Source: Candidatus Methanosuratincola petrocarbonis (ex Vanwonterghem et al. 2016) (lineage in GTDB: Archaea; Thermoproteota; Methanomethylicia; Methanomethylicales; Methanomethylicaceae). From it: a DNA stretch of 9,219 bases. The stretch covers positions 5,670 to 14,888 of the forward strand of contig MAGV01000033.1 in assembly GCA_001717015.1 (NCBI GenBank), written 5' to 3'. Shown here piece after piece: positions 1 to 6,716 of the stretch (position 1 is its first letter; every line of letters starts with the position of its first letter). The notes beneath the pieces are model-generated. The model had not been told where the DNA came from. It made no database searches and worked only from the letters and a program-made list of their open reading frames with translations. The position numbers and the translations under genes are program-made.

Positions 1-523
1 CGACACTGGGAGGATAATCAGGCGCAAGAGCACGGCCAGGGGCTCGGTGGAGAACGTCATCACGGTTCTTCGCAGGTTCCTTTCTGTCAGGCCCGAGGAC
101 TACGACATTCACGTGAACTTCCCAGGGGGCATACCGCTCGACGGCCCTTCAGCCGGTACTGCGATCGTGACGGCCATATACTCAGCGATCACCCAGACCC
201 CCGTGGATAACAAGGTGGCTATGACCGGGGAGGTATCCATAAGGGGCCATGTGAAGCCCGTAGGCGGGATCGTGGCGAAGGTCGAAGCGGCTGTCCAAGC
301 CGGTGCTGAGAGGGTGATCGTCCCGCGCGAGAATTGGCAGGAGGTATTCGGGGAAAGAAGCGACATCGTGGTTCTACCTGTGGACAGGATCGAGGAAGCG
401 GTGCAGACAGCGGTGCTTGCTCTGAAGGGAAGGCCTGACTTCTTCGGCTCGGCTATGTCTCTCAGTTGGCCGGCCAAGTCCCCTCCAAGTTTCCTATCCT
501 CTTCACCCCTCAACAGAAATTGA
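1..523 (+). CDS. lonB: ATP-dependent protease LonB, C-terminal part (5' end outside window)
   Basis: This is the end of a Lon-type ATP-dependent serine protease; its N-terminal and AAA+ regions lie upstream of the window. The reading frame is open from base 2 and ends at TGA 521-523. It opens with RRKSTARGSVENV, a stretch typical of LonB just ahead of the protease domain. The catalytic serine sits in DGPSAGTA (codon 149-151). The catalytic lysine is in VKPVGGIVAKVEAA (codon 278-280). These are 43 residues apart, the spacing expected for the Lon Ser/Lys dyad. The family assignment rests on these motifs plus the lonA gene directly downstream, the order seen in Bacillus. In B. subtilis LonB is a forespore protein; whether that holds here cannot be seen. 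The last 25 or so residues are Ser/Pro-rich and do not look like the conserved LonB end. Confidence 0.93.
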   Translation, partial: DTGRIIRRKSTARGSVENVITVLRRFLSVRPEDYDIHVNFPGGIPLDGPSAGTAIVTAIYSAITQTPVDNKVAMTGEVSIRGHVKPVGGIVAKVEAAVQAGAERVIVPRENWQEVFGERSDIVVLPVDRIEEAVQTAVLALKGRPDFFGSAMSLSWPAKSPPSFLSSSPLNRN

Positions 524-564
524 CAGTTCCGGCAGGTTGACATAATACTGTCCCGTGTGATACG
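520..564 (+). promoter_or_regulatory. Candidate sigma-A promoter(s) for lonA
   Basis: Two perfect TTGACA hexamers lie at 520-525 (overlapping the lonB stop) and 537-542. The first is followed by CATAAT at 541-546 (5 of 6 match to TATAAT, short 15-nt spacer). The second is followed after 16 nt by GATACG at 559-564, preceded by TG in the extended -10 position. Neither is ideal, but this is the only part of the leader with good -35 hexamers, and it sits directly on the palindrome at 558-575. Inference only. Confidence 0.38.
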
Positions 565-575
565 GTTACGTATCA
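558..575. promoter_or_regulatory. 18-bp operator-like palindrome
   Basis: TGATACG-GTTA-CGTATCA is a perfect 7-bp inverted repeat with a 4-nt centre. It overlaps or directly follows the candidate -10 region, where a repressor would act. It is not followed by a T-run, so it is not a terminator. It does not match CIRCE, the CtsR box or a LexA box as I know them. The cognate regulator is unknown. Confidence 0.45.
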
Positions 576-635
576 GGCGGGGCTTCGTCGTTTTCCAAAG
601 GTCCATCCGCTGCATGCTGCTATATGCCGCAGGTC

Positions 636-647
636 CGCCGCGCGGCG
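636..647. repeat. 12-bp CG-only palindrome
   Basis: CGCCGCGCGGCG is a perfect 12-bp palindrome made only of C and G, in the lonA leader between the operator-like palindrome and the long hairpin. In a genome this GC-rich it could arise by chance. As RNA it may compete with the neighbouring stem. Confidence 0.3.
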
Positions 648-650
648 CGT

Positions 651-703
651 CCTGCCTTGCGGACTGTGTCGTGCCAGGCTCGCAGGATTGCGCAAGGGGC
701 AGG
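651..703 (+). other. Potential bulged hairpin in lonA leader
   Basis: CCTGCC (651-656) can pair with GGCAGG (698-703), and TTGCG (657-661) with CGCAA (691-695). That gives 11 base pairs interrupted by a 2-nt GG bulge on the 3' side and a 29-nt loop. No T-run follows, so it is not an intrinsic terminator. If transcribed it would be the main structure of the lonA 5' UTR. It matches no riboswitch class I recognise. Confidence 0.4.
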
Positions 704-730
704 AATCGGACAGGCCGGCGCGAATACACT

Positions 731-778
731 GTGTAGTGGCAGTACTGTGTAGTGACAGTATCGGGTAGTTGCAGTGAT
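731..778. repeat. Three imperfect 16-bp tandem repeats upstream of lonA
   Basis: Three head-to-tail 16-nt units lie at 731-746, 747-762 and 763-778: GTGTAGTGGCAGTACT, GTGTAGTGACAGTATC and GGGTAGTTGCAGTGAT. The shared core is GTAGT-N-R-CAGT. The array ends 79 nt before the lonA start. Overlapping symmetry is present: TACAC-T-GTGTA at 725-735 and TACTGT-N6-ACAGTA at 743-760. Spacing and position suit a multi-site regulator binding region, but no regulator is identified. Confidence 0.6.
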
Positions 779-840
779 GAATCTGGGCGCATGGCGTGGT
801 TTGTAGCACGAAACGAGGAACAGTCCGCCGGAGTAGCCGA

Positions 841-846
841 GGAGGT
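841..846 (+). promoter_or_regulatory. lonA ribosome binding site
   Basis: GGAGGT lies 11 nt before the ATG at 858, slightly longer than optimal. A closer ATG at 851 is out of frame with Lon, so 858 is the best-supported start. Confidence 0.6.
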
Positions 847-857
847 GTGGATGGAGC

Positions 858-3305
858 ATGTCCAAAGAAGCAGGCAAAGCAGCAACCACAAGAGAAGTCG
901 TACCTCTCCTCCCATTGCGCGGGGTGATCGTGTTCCCTTACATGACAGTCCCTCTCGATGTGGGCAGGGAAAGGTCAGTCGCAGCACTCGAAGACGCCAT
1001 GATGAACGACAGGTTGATCCTGCTCGTCTCGCAGAAGCAGGCAAGGCTCAACGATCCAACGCCCAAGGACATCTACGATGTCGGCACGGTCTCCGAGATC
1101 AAGCAGCTTGCCAGGTACCCCGATGGGACCATCAGGGTTCTGGTGGAGGGTGTGGAACGCGGGAAGATCGTCGAGTACACACAGGTAGAGCCGTTCTACA
1201 AGGTAAAGATCCAGTTGATGGATACCTCTGAGCGTATGACGAAGGAGCTTGAGGCGCTGATGCGCAGCGTTCTGGGGTATTTTGAGTCGTACGTCAGGGT
1301 GGGGAAGAAGATCCCCGCCGAGATCCTTGGTTCCGTCCAGACCATAGATGATCCGGGCAGGCTTGCTGATGACATCGCGGCTCACCTGCCTTTACGGACC
1401 GAGGACAAGCAGAGGATACTTGAGGCTGCGTCTCCCAAGGTCAGGCTGGAGAAGCTGTGCGCGATCCTCCTCAAGGAGATGGAGATCCTTGAGCTTGAGA
1501 AGAAGATCAACTCGCGCGTGAGAAAGCAAATGGAAAAGACGCAGAAAGAGTATTACCTGCGTGAACAGATGAAGGCCATCCAGAAAGAGCTCGGCGAGAG
1601 GGACGACCGATCCGCCGAAGGCGAGGAGTACCGCGAAAAGATAGCCGCGGCCAAGCTGCCAAGGGAAGTCGAAGAGCGCGCCGTCCGCGAGGTTGAGCGG
1701 CTCGAGAAAATGCCGCCGATGGCGGCGGAGGCCGTGGTGGTGAGGACCTACCTTGACTGGCTGCTAGCGTTGCCGTGGACGCATAAGACCGAAGATCGGG
1801 TTGACATCGACATGGCAGCGAAAATCCTCGATGAGGACCATTACGGCCTGGAAAAGGTCAAGGAGCGCATCCTGGAGTTTCTCGCCGTGCGCCAGCTCAC
1901 AAGCAAACTTAAAGGCCCTATCCTTTGTTTCGTGGGGCCCCCCGGCGTAGGTAAGACGTCGCTGGGTAAGTCCATAGCTCGTGCCCTTGAGAGGAAGTTC
2001 GTCAGGTTCTCGCTTGGGGGCGTGCGGGATGAAGCGGAGATCCGGGGGCACCGGCGTACGTACGTGGGCGCGCTTCCGGGCAAGATAATCCAGGCTATGC
2101 GGCAGGCTGGTTCCAAGAACCCGGTGATCCTCCTCGATGAGGTGGATAAGATGAGCTACGATTTCCGTGGCGATCCGTCGTCAGCCCTGCTCGAAGTGCT
2201 CGACCCCGAGCAGAACGCGGCCTTTGGCGACCACTACATCGAGATACCGTTCGATTTGTCGGATGTGATGTTCATTACCACGGCGAACGTGCTCCATGCC
2301 ATACCAAAGGCTCTGTCAGACCGGATGGAGATCATAGTTATACCGGGGTACACAGAGGAAGACAAGGTGCAGATCGGCTCGCACTTCCTGGTGCCCAAGC
2401 AGATGAGAGAAAACGGTCTCGAGGGCTATAAAGTCAGCATCACACAGGATGCGATAAGGACGATCATCCGGAAGTACACGCGCGAGTCTGGGGTACGGAA
2501 CCTCGAGCGGGAGATCTCGTCGATACTGCGAAAGATCGCGAAAAAGGTAGTGGGCGGCAGGAGTGCTGACTCCGAGATTACGGTGGACGCATGTGATGTG
2601 GAGAAGTACCTCGGGATCCCCCAGTACCGGTACGGGGTCGCCGAGTCCGAGGATAGGGTCGGCGTCGCCACCGGGCTTGCAGTCACTGAGGCGGGCGGCG
2701 ACATCCTGGCCATAGAGGTCTCGGTGATGAAGGGCACCGGCAAGCTCACGCTCACTGGCAAGCTGGGCGACGTTATGAAGGAGTCTGCTCAAGCTGGGTT
2801 CACGTACATCAGGTCGCGGGCTGACGACCTCGGCATCGACGCCGGGTTCTACCAGGACCGCGATATACACATCCACGTGCCGGAGGGAGCCATACCCAAG
2901 GACGGGCCGTCCGCGGGAATAGCGATGGCTACGGCGCTGGCATCTGCACTTTCGGGGCGCCCGGTGAGATGCGACGTCGCCATGACAGGGGAGATCACCC
3001 TCCGCGGGAGGGTGCTTGCTGTAGGCGGCATCAAGGAGAAGATCCTCGCAGCGCATCGAGCTGGCGTTTTCACTGTTGTGCTCCCGGAGGAAAACCGGAA
3101 GGATACCGAGGAAGTGCCGAAGAACGTCCTTGACAACATGAACCTTATGTTCGTAGACCATATGGACCAGGTTCTCGACCTTGCGCTCCGGAAGTCAGAC
3201 GCCAAGGACGAGTGCTCCGAAGAGGACGACGAGAGGCTTCCTGCCATTGCGCACGGCCAGGATACCCCGGTCACGAACCAGATATACTATAGCACGTGCC
3301 AGTAA
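858..3305 (+). CDS. lon: ATP-dependent protease Lon (LonA)
   Basis: Complete cytoplasmic AAA+ serine protease, 815 residues, which unfolds and degrades damaged and regulatory proteins. The N-terminal substrate-binding domain starts at PLLPLRG (16-22). A charged helical region covers roughly residues 205-305. The Walker A motif GPPGVGKT is at 360-367 (K366). The Walker B motif VILLDE is at 423-428. The protease domain carries the catalytic serine in KDGPSAGIA (S685) and the catalytic lysine in [10 protein letters not shown] (K728), matching E. coli S679/K722 with the same 43-residue spacing. The strand before the lysine reads GRVLAVGG, where most Lon proteins have Pro in place of the Ala. The protein is some 30-40 residues longer than the B. 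subtilis (774) or E. coli (784) proteins as I recall them, much of it an acidic C-terminal tail (ECSEEDDE and onward). It follows lonB, a typical Bacillota arrangement, and ends upstream of a strong terminator. Confidence 0.97.
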   Translation: MSKEAGKAATTREVVPLLPLRGVIVFPYMTVPLDVGRERSVAALEDAMMNDRLILLVSQKQARLNDPTPKDIYDVGTVSEIKQLARYPDGTIRVLVEGVERGKIVEYTQVEPFYKVKIQLMDTSERMTKELEALMRSVLGYFESYVRVGKKIPAEILGSVQTIDDPGRLADDIAAHLPLRTEDKQRILEAASPKVRLEKLCAILLKEMEILELEKKINSRVRKQMEKTQKEYYLREQMKAIQKELGERDDRSAEGEEYREKIAAAKLPREVEERAVREVERLEKMPPMAAEAVVVRTYLDWLLALPWTHKTEDRVDIDMAAKILDEDHYGLEKVKERILEFLAVRQLTSKLKGPILCFVGPPGVGKTSLGKSIARALERKFVRFSLGGVRDEAEIRGHRRTYVGALPGKIIQAMRQAGSKNPVILLDEVDKMSYDFRGDPSSALLEVLDPEQNAAFGDHYIEIPFDLSDVMFITTANVLHAIPKALSDRMEIIVIPGYTEEDKVQIGSHFLVPKQMRENGLEGYKVSITQDAIRTIIRKYTRESGVRNLEREISSILRKIAKKVVGGRSADSEITVDACDVEKYLGIPQYRYGVAESEDRVGVATGLAVTEAGGDILAIEVSVMKGTGKLTLTGKLGDVMKESAQAGFTYIRSRADDLGIDAGFYQDRDIHIHVPEGAIPKDGPSAGIAMATALASALSGRPVRCDVAMTGEITLRGRVLAVGGIKEKILAAHRAGVFTVVLPEENRKDTEEVPKNVLDNMNLMFVDHMDQVLDLALRKSDAKDECSEEDDERLPAIAHGQDTPVTNQIYYSTCQ

Positions 3306-3387
3306 GACTCAGCCTGCGGGGAAAGACGGTGAACACTCTTACTGCATCCCTGCTTGACATGTGCACTAGCCCGATGACAGCACGAGT

Positions 3388-3411
3388 GGCCGCCCGAAGG
3401 GGCGGCCTTTT
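3388..3411 (+). terminator. Intrinsic terminator after lonA
   Basis: GGCCGCCC (3388-3395) and GGGCGGCC (3400-3407) form a perfect 8-bp GC-only stem closed by the tetraloop GAAG, followed directly by TTTT (3408-3411). It lies 83 nt past the lonA stop and separates the lon genes from the ornithine cluster. Confidence 0.9.
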
Positions 3412-3650
3412 CTGCTGCTCAGATTGCTTGGCGGTTCTGGATGGGACAGTTGACAAGGATCTAGCCTCGTCCGGGAGGCTGCGAACATGGCAGCCCTTGG
3501 CCTGACGGTCGAGGGCTTTCTTGTCTGCTGGCGTCGGCTGTGGCAGGAGTTCCGGCGCAATAGTAGAATACGTTAGGGTAAACTAGAGAACGTGATCCCG
3601 ACAAGCTGCCGAACATCGAAGTGGGGGAGGCGGCACATTTTTCGCCGTCC

Positions 3651-3688
3651 TGTATACATACAATGCATAATTATACACATATGCATAA
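3651..3688. promoter_or_regulatory. AT-rich promoter/operator island upstream of ord
   Basis: A sharp AT-rich island in GC-rich surroundings. It contains the palindrome TGTATACA (3651-3658). It also contains two copies of ATGCATAA (3663-3670 and 3681-3688), 18 bp apart, whose ATGCATA/TATGCAT parts form a 7-bp inverted repeat around a 10-nt spacer. The -10-like hexamers TACAAT (3659-3664), CATAAT (3666-3671) and TATACA (3672-3677) are present, but no good TTGACA lies at the right distance. That would fit an activator-dependent promoter for the ornithine operon. GTATAC-type palindromes occur in some GntR-family operators, but this assignment is speculative. Confidence 0.5.
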
Positions 3689-3742
3689 ACCGGGCGAGGG
3701 CGCACGACCTTTTATCGATGCTTGGGAGGAGAGTGATGGCTG

Positions 3743-4798
3743 GTGGGCGAGATCACCGTGGTATGCTGGGGACTTGGCGCGATGGGTTCGGGCATGGCGA
3801 AGACGCTGCTTGGACGGGATGGGGTGAAGATAGTAGGTGCGATCGCCACGCGCCCTGAGAAAGTCGGTCGCGATCTCGGGGTGGTGCTCGGGACGGACCG
3901 TACGACCGGTGTCAGGGTGACGGATAAGCCGGAAGAGGCCCTTGAGGCCGGTGCGGACATCGTGTTGCATGCTACTTCTTCGTTTGCAAGGGAAGTGTAT
4001 ACGCAGCTCGAGGCGGCCATGGGTGCCGGGTCCAACGTTATTACGGTAGCAGAAGAGATGGCCTATCTGCGGCAGAGCGACCCTGAGCTCGCGTCCGAGA
4101 TCGACCAGCTTGCCAGGAAGTACGGGGTGAGCGTTCTCGGCACCGGCATAAACCCGGGGTTCATCCTCGACACGCTCATAGTCGCGCTCACAGGGATCTG
4201 CACCGAGGTCAGGAAAGTGAGGGCAAGGCGCGTCAACGACCTCTCTCCTTTCGGCCCTACAGTTATGAGAACTCAAGGGGTCGGGACCACCGTGGATGAG
4301 TTCGAGAAGGGCCTCGCAGAGGGGACTATCGTTGGCCATATAGGGTTTGTGCAGTCGTGCGGCATGATCGCAGACGCCCTGGGGTGGAAGCTTGACGAGA
4401 TAACCCAAACTCGGCAACCGATCATCTCCAGGACCAGGCGGACGACCCCATACGTTGACGTGAGGCCGGGCATGGTGGCGGGCTGCAACCATACCGCCCA
4501 TGCGTTCATCGACGGCGAAGAGGTCATCACGCTTGAACACCCGCAGCAGGTCCTGCCGGGACTGGAGGGTGTGGAAACCGGCGATTACATATGGATCGAA
4601 GGCAATCCGCCCGTGAATCTGGCCATCAAGCCCGAGATCCCCGGGGGGATCGGCACCATCGCCATAGCGGTGAACATGATACCGCATGTGGTCGCGGCGG
4701 AGCCCGGCCTCGTCACCATGAAAGACCTGCCTGTGCCGGTTTGCATGATGGGGGATATGATGAGGTTGGCGCGGAAGGGAGATGGCGAGGGTGCATGA
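3743..4798 (+). CDS. ord: 2,4-diaminopentanoate dehydrogenase
   Basis: Oxidatively deaminates 2,4-diaminopentanoate at C4 to 2-amino-4-oxopentanoate with NAD(P)+, the second catalytic step after ornithine 4,5-aminomutase. The 351-residue protein fits the family's usual 340-350. An N-terminal Rossmann fold opens with GLGAMG (residues 10-15), as in DapB-like dehydrogenases. Further family stretches are AEEMAYL, GTGINPGFILDTL, RVNDLSPFGP and PGGIGTIAIAVN. The conserved start of the family is EITVVCWGLGAMG, so the in-frame GTG at 3743 is taken; CTG at 3740 is the only nearby alternative, after a stop at 3734. The Shine-Dalgarno GGGAGGA (3724-3730) is 12 nt away, and the better-placed ATG at 3736 is out of frame. 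It is the first gene of the cluster and overlaps ortA by 17 nt. Confidence 0.95.
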   Translation: MGEITVVCWGLGAMGSGMAKTLLGRDGVKIVGAIATRPEKVGRDLGVVLGTDRTTGVRVTDKPEEALEAGADIVLHATSSFAREVYTQLEAAMGAGSNVITVAEEMAYLRQSDPELASEIDQLARKYGVSVLGTGINPGFILDTLIVALTGICTEVRKVRARRVNDLSPFGPTVMRTQGVGTTVDEFEKGLAEGTIVGHIGFVQSCGMIADALGWKLDEITQTRQPIISRTRRTTPYVDVRPGMVAGCNHTAHAFIDGEEVITLEHPQQVLPGLEGVETGDYIWIEGNPPVNLAIKPEIPGGIGTIAIAVNMIPHVVAAEPGLVTMKDLPVPVCMMGDMMRLARKGDGEGA

Positions 4799-5177
4799 CG
4801 GGCGCGAGGGGTGGGTCGCCAGCGTCCAGGGCCGTGCAGGTCGGGCAGGAGACTCCACACGGGCCTACGCCGGGGATTACGTCCAGATCCATAGCGTTAT
4901 TCTGAGACCCGGCGAACGGGCTCCCCAGGTGCCGGAAGATACGCAGAAAGTGCCCCTGGAACTCAGGATCAAAGGGTTTCTTGACCATGATGCCTGCCTC
5001 GGGGACGAGGTCACCATCACCACGGTGCTGGGCAGAAAGGTAGCCGGGCGCCTCGTTGCTGTGAATCCGGCTTACCCGCACGACTTCGGCAGGCCTGTGC
5101 CTGAACTCCTTCACGTCGGGGAGGAGTTGTGGCGTTTCCTTGGGGTGAGGGGCGGCGGAAAGGGTGAGGCGTCGTGA
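4782..5177 (+). CDS. ortA: 2-amino-4-oxopentanoate thiolase, alpha subunit (OrtA)
   Basis: Small subunit of the thiolase that splits 2-amino-4-oxopentanoate with CoA into alanine and acetyl-CoA, together with OrtB. Of the 131 residues, the recognisable family core runs from GDYVQIH (31-37) through RAPQVPEDTQKVPLE (46-60), KGFL and GDEVTITTVLGRKVAGRL (74-91) to VNPAYPHDFGRPVPELL. The first 25-28 residues extend beyond the start I expect for this family and are Gly/Arg-rich. No in-frame ATG, GTG or TTG lies closer to the core. The start could instead be GTG 4791, with GGAAGGGA (4773-4780) as binding site at better spacing. The gene overlaps the 3' end of ord by 17 nt and shares GTGA with the ortB start, which suggests translational coupling of the two subunits. 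Confidence 0.93.
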   Translation: MARVHDGREGWVASVQGRAGRAGDSTRAYAGDYVQIHSVILRPGERAPQVPEDTQKVPLELRIKGFLDHDACLGDEVTITTVLGRKVAGRLVAVNPAYPHDFGRPVPELLHVGEELWRFLGVRGGGKGEAS

Positions 5178-6592
5178 TCGCCGGCACGAGCTACGCAGAG
5201 GTCATGGCAAGGCGCCAGGACATCATGAAATCCGCCGTGGGCATCGACTATGAGAAGTTCAGGACCGGTGCAATTGCCTTTGACTACGAGGCGATGATGG
5301 ACGAAGTCGGGTACACGCTCGAGGAAGTCCACGCGATCCAGGAAGAGACGAACGTGGGGCACACGCCCCTCGTTGAGTTGCGGAACATCACCGAGCTTGT
5401 GAGGAGGATTTCAGATCCGGGCAAGGGTGCCCGCATATTCGTGAAGGACGAGTCGGCAAATCCTTCCGGCAGCTTCAAGGACAGGCGCGCATCGGTCTCA
5501 GTCTATTACGCAAAGGCCAAAGGATACCCCGGCGTCATCGCGGCGACCAGCGGAAACTACGGTGCGGCCGTTGCGTCCCAGGCTGCCAAGCGCGGCCTGC
5601 AGTGCATCATTGTGCAGGAGACCTACGATTCGAGGGGGCTCGGGCAGCCCGAGATAATCGAGAAGGGACGGGCTTGCGAGGCCTACGGCGCCGAGGTGCA
5701 CCAACTGACAGTTGGTCCCGAGCTTTTCTACGTGTTTTTGAGGCTTCTCGAGGAAACGGGGTTCTTTAACGCCTCGCTTTACACGCCGTTCAGCGTGACA
5801 GGGATAGAGACGCTCGGATACGAGGTAGGCGCGGAGACCCTCAGGGCGACGGGGCGATATCCTGACGCGGTGATAGTGACGCACGCGGGCGGCGGAAACG
5901 TCACCGGCACGGCGAGAGGCCTCCGGAAAGCGGGCTCTCGCCATACCGAGGTCATCGCCGCCAGCGTGGACCTCTCAGGGCTTCATATGGCAAGCGACAC
6001 GGATTTCAACAAGAAGTCGTTCACCACCGGACACACGGGGTTCGGCATTCCCTTTGCGACGTGGCCTGATAGAGCCGATGTCCCGCGTAACGCTGCAAGG
6101 CCGCTTCGGTACATGGACAGGTATGTCACAGTGACACAAGGCGAGGTTTTCTACGTAACCGAGATGCTGGCGAAACTGGAAGGCATGGAGCGCGGCCCTG
6201 CTGGAAACACGTCGCTTGTTGCGGCGATTGCCATCGCACGCGAGATGGATCGCGACGAGGTCGTGGTCGTCCAGGAGACCGAGTATACGGGGGCCGGCAA
6301 GCATCCCTATGCCCAGCTCTCGTTTGCACGGGAGATGGGCGTCGAGGTGCGGCGCGGCGATCCCGGGGACAACGTTCCGGGGAAAAGGATAGTCATACCG
6401 GATCACCCCTCGCAGATCCGCGTAAAGGAACTATCGCTGCCTGAGATCCGCAAGTCCTATATACGCAATGCTCTGGCTCATGCGGGAGGCCAGGCCCTCT
6501 CCGAGGAAGACATTCGTTTCCTTGCGAAGGACACAAACTCGAGCGTCGGGTTCGTCGAGACAACGATACGTGAACTCGCGCAGGTGGTCTAG
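5174..6592 (+). CDS. ortB: 2-amino-4-oxopentanoate thiolase, beta subunit (OrtB), PLP-dependent
   Basis: Large catalytic subunit of the OrtAB thiolase, 472 residues, producing alanine and acetyl-CoA from 2-amino-4-oxopentanoate. It has a fold type II PLP core like threonine synthase. The likely Schiff-base lysine is K102 in NPSGSFKDRRAS, followed by SGNYGAA (126-132), which resembles the asparagine loop over the cofactor. HAGGGNVTG (237-245) is the phosphate-binding glycine loop. The N-terminal SYAEVMARRQDIMKSAVGIDYEKF and the C-terminal SSVGFVETTIRELAQVV are in keeping with OrtB. The GTG start overlaps the ortA stop as GTGA, with GGAAAGGG (5158-5165) as ribosome binding site. General threonine synthase is the alternative reading, made unlikely by OrtA next door and the complete pathway context. 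Confidence 0.95.
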   Translation: MIAGTSYAEVMARRQDIMKSAVGIDYEKFRTGAIAFDYEAMMDEVGYTLEEVHAIQEETNVGHTPLVELRNITELVRRISDPGKGARIFVKDESANPSGSFKDRRASVSVYYAKAKGYPGVIAATSGNYGAAVASQAAKRGLQCIIVQETYDSRGLGQPEIIEKGRACEAYGAEVHQLTVGPELFYVFLRLLEETGFFNASLYTPFSVTGIETLGYEVGAETLRATGRYPDAVIVTHAGGGNVTGTARGLRKAGSRHTEVIAASVDLSGLHMASDTDFNKKSFTTGHTGFGIPFATWPDRADVPRNAARPLRYMDRYVTVTQGEVFYVTEMLAKLEGMERGPAGNTSLVAAIAIAREMDRDEVVVVQETEYTGAGKHPYAQLSFAREMGVEVRRGDPGDNVPGKRIVIPDHPSQIRVKELSLPEIRKSYIRNALAHAGGQALSEEDIRFLAKDTNSSVGFVETTIRELAQVV

Positions 6593-6611
6593 GCCACTTG
6601 ACGCGGGCTTA

Positions 6612-6649
6612 TGGCACGTTCACTCACAGGTTGAACTCAGGCCGTGCCA
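6612..6649 (+). other. Nested hairpin in the ortB-oraS gap
   Basis: TGGCACG (6612-6618) pairs perfectly with CGTGCCA (6643-6649). Inside it, TTCA (6619-6622) can pair with TGAA (6632-6635), leaving a 9-nt loop and a 7-nt bulge. No T-run follows, so it should not terminate efficiently. It sits in the only sizeable gap of the operon and may mark mRNA processing or uneven expression of thiolase and mutase genes. That function is inference. Confidence 0.45.
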
Positions 6650-6716
6650 GGGTGGGGCTGCACATCGCGGAATAGAGGGCAAAACTGGAGATCGAGAAGG
6701 GGTGGGGGGACGCAGT

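Larger units (their letters stand above)
524..857. other. lonB-lonA intergenic leader, 334 nt, no gene
   Basis: I see no convincing gene here. The stretch holds a TTGACA-type promoter candidate, a 7+7 bp palindrome, a 12-bp CG-only palindrome, a bulged hairpin and three 16-bp tandem repeats, each listed separately. There is no intrinsic terminator with a T-run after the lonB stop, so some lonB transcription may read into lonA. If the promoter near 520-564 is the real one, lonA would have an unusually long 5' untranslated region of about 280 nt. Confidence 0.7.
3306..3742. other. lonA-ord intergenic region, 437 nt, no gene
   Basis: No convincing gene. From left to right it holds a short lonA 3' UTR, the intrinsic terminator at 3388-3411, a small hairpin (AGCCTC at 3463-3468 with GAGGCT at 3475-3480, no T-run), an isolated TAGAAT (-10-like, 3564-3569, without a good -35), the AT-rich island at 3651-3688, and the ord ribosome binding site at 3724-3730. 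An open frame across 3296-3505 runs through the terminator and resembles no family. Confidence 0.7.

Noticed and set aside
743..760. Possible LexA/SOS box upstream of lonA (CTGT...ACAG).
   Set aside because: The spacing is CTGT-N6-ACAG rather than the N8 of the E. coli LexA box, and it also does not resemble the Bacillota GAAC-N4-GTTC box.
752..1231. 159-codon open frame on the + strand overlapping the start of lonA.
   Set aside because: It is in another frame of the clearly conserved Lon N-terminal domain. The product is low-complexity and Arg-rich, as expected for a shadow in GC-rich DNA.
3450..3478. TTGACA at 3450-3455 as a promoter for ord.
   Set aside because: No -10-like hexamer lies 15-19 nt downstream (the region is GC-rich), and it is nearly 290 nt from the gene.
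3463..3480. Small hairpin AGCCTC/GAGGCT as a second terminator.
   Set aside because: Only six pairs and no T-run follow it.
3296..3505. Open frame of 69 codons overlapping the lonA end.
   Set aside because: It runs through the intrinsic terminator, has no good ribosome binding site and resembles no family.
3671..4858. Long minus-strand open frame (395 codons) antisense to ord; similar ones at 109-1044, 7096-8139 and 8239-8949.
   Set aside because: They lie opposite, or largely opposite, well-supported genes and show no recognisable domains. Long antisense frames are expected at this GC content.
6612..6626. Perfect TGGCACG, the -24 part of a sigma-54 promoter, ahead of oraS.
   Set aside because: At the -12 position, where TTGC is required, the sequence reads CTCA. 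The TGGCACG is better explained as one arm of the hairpin.
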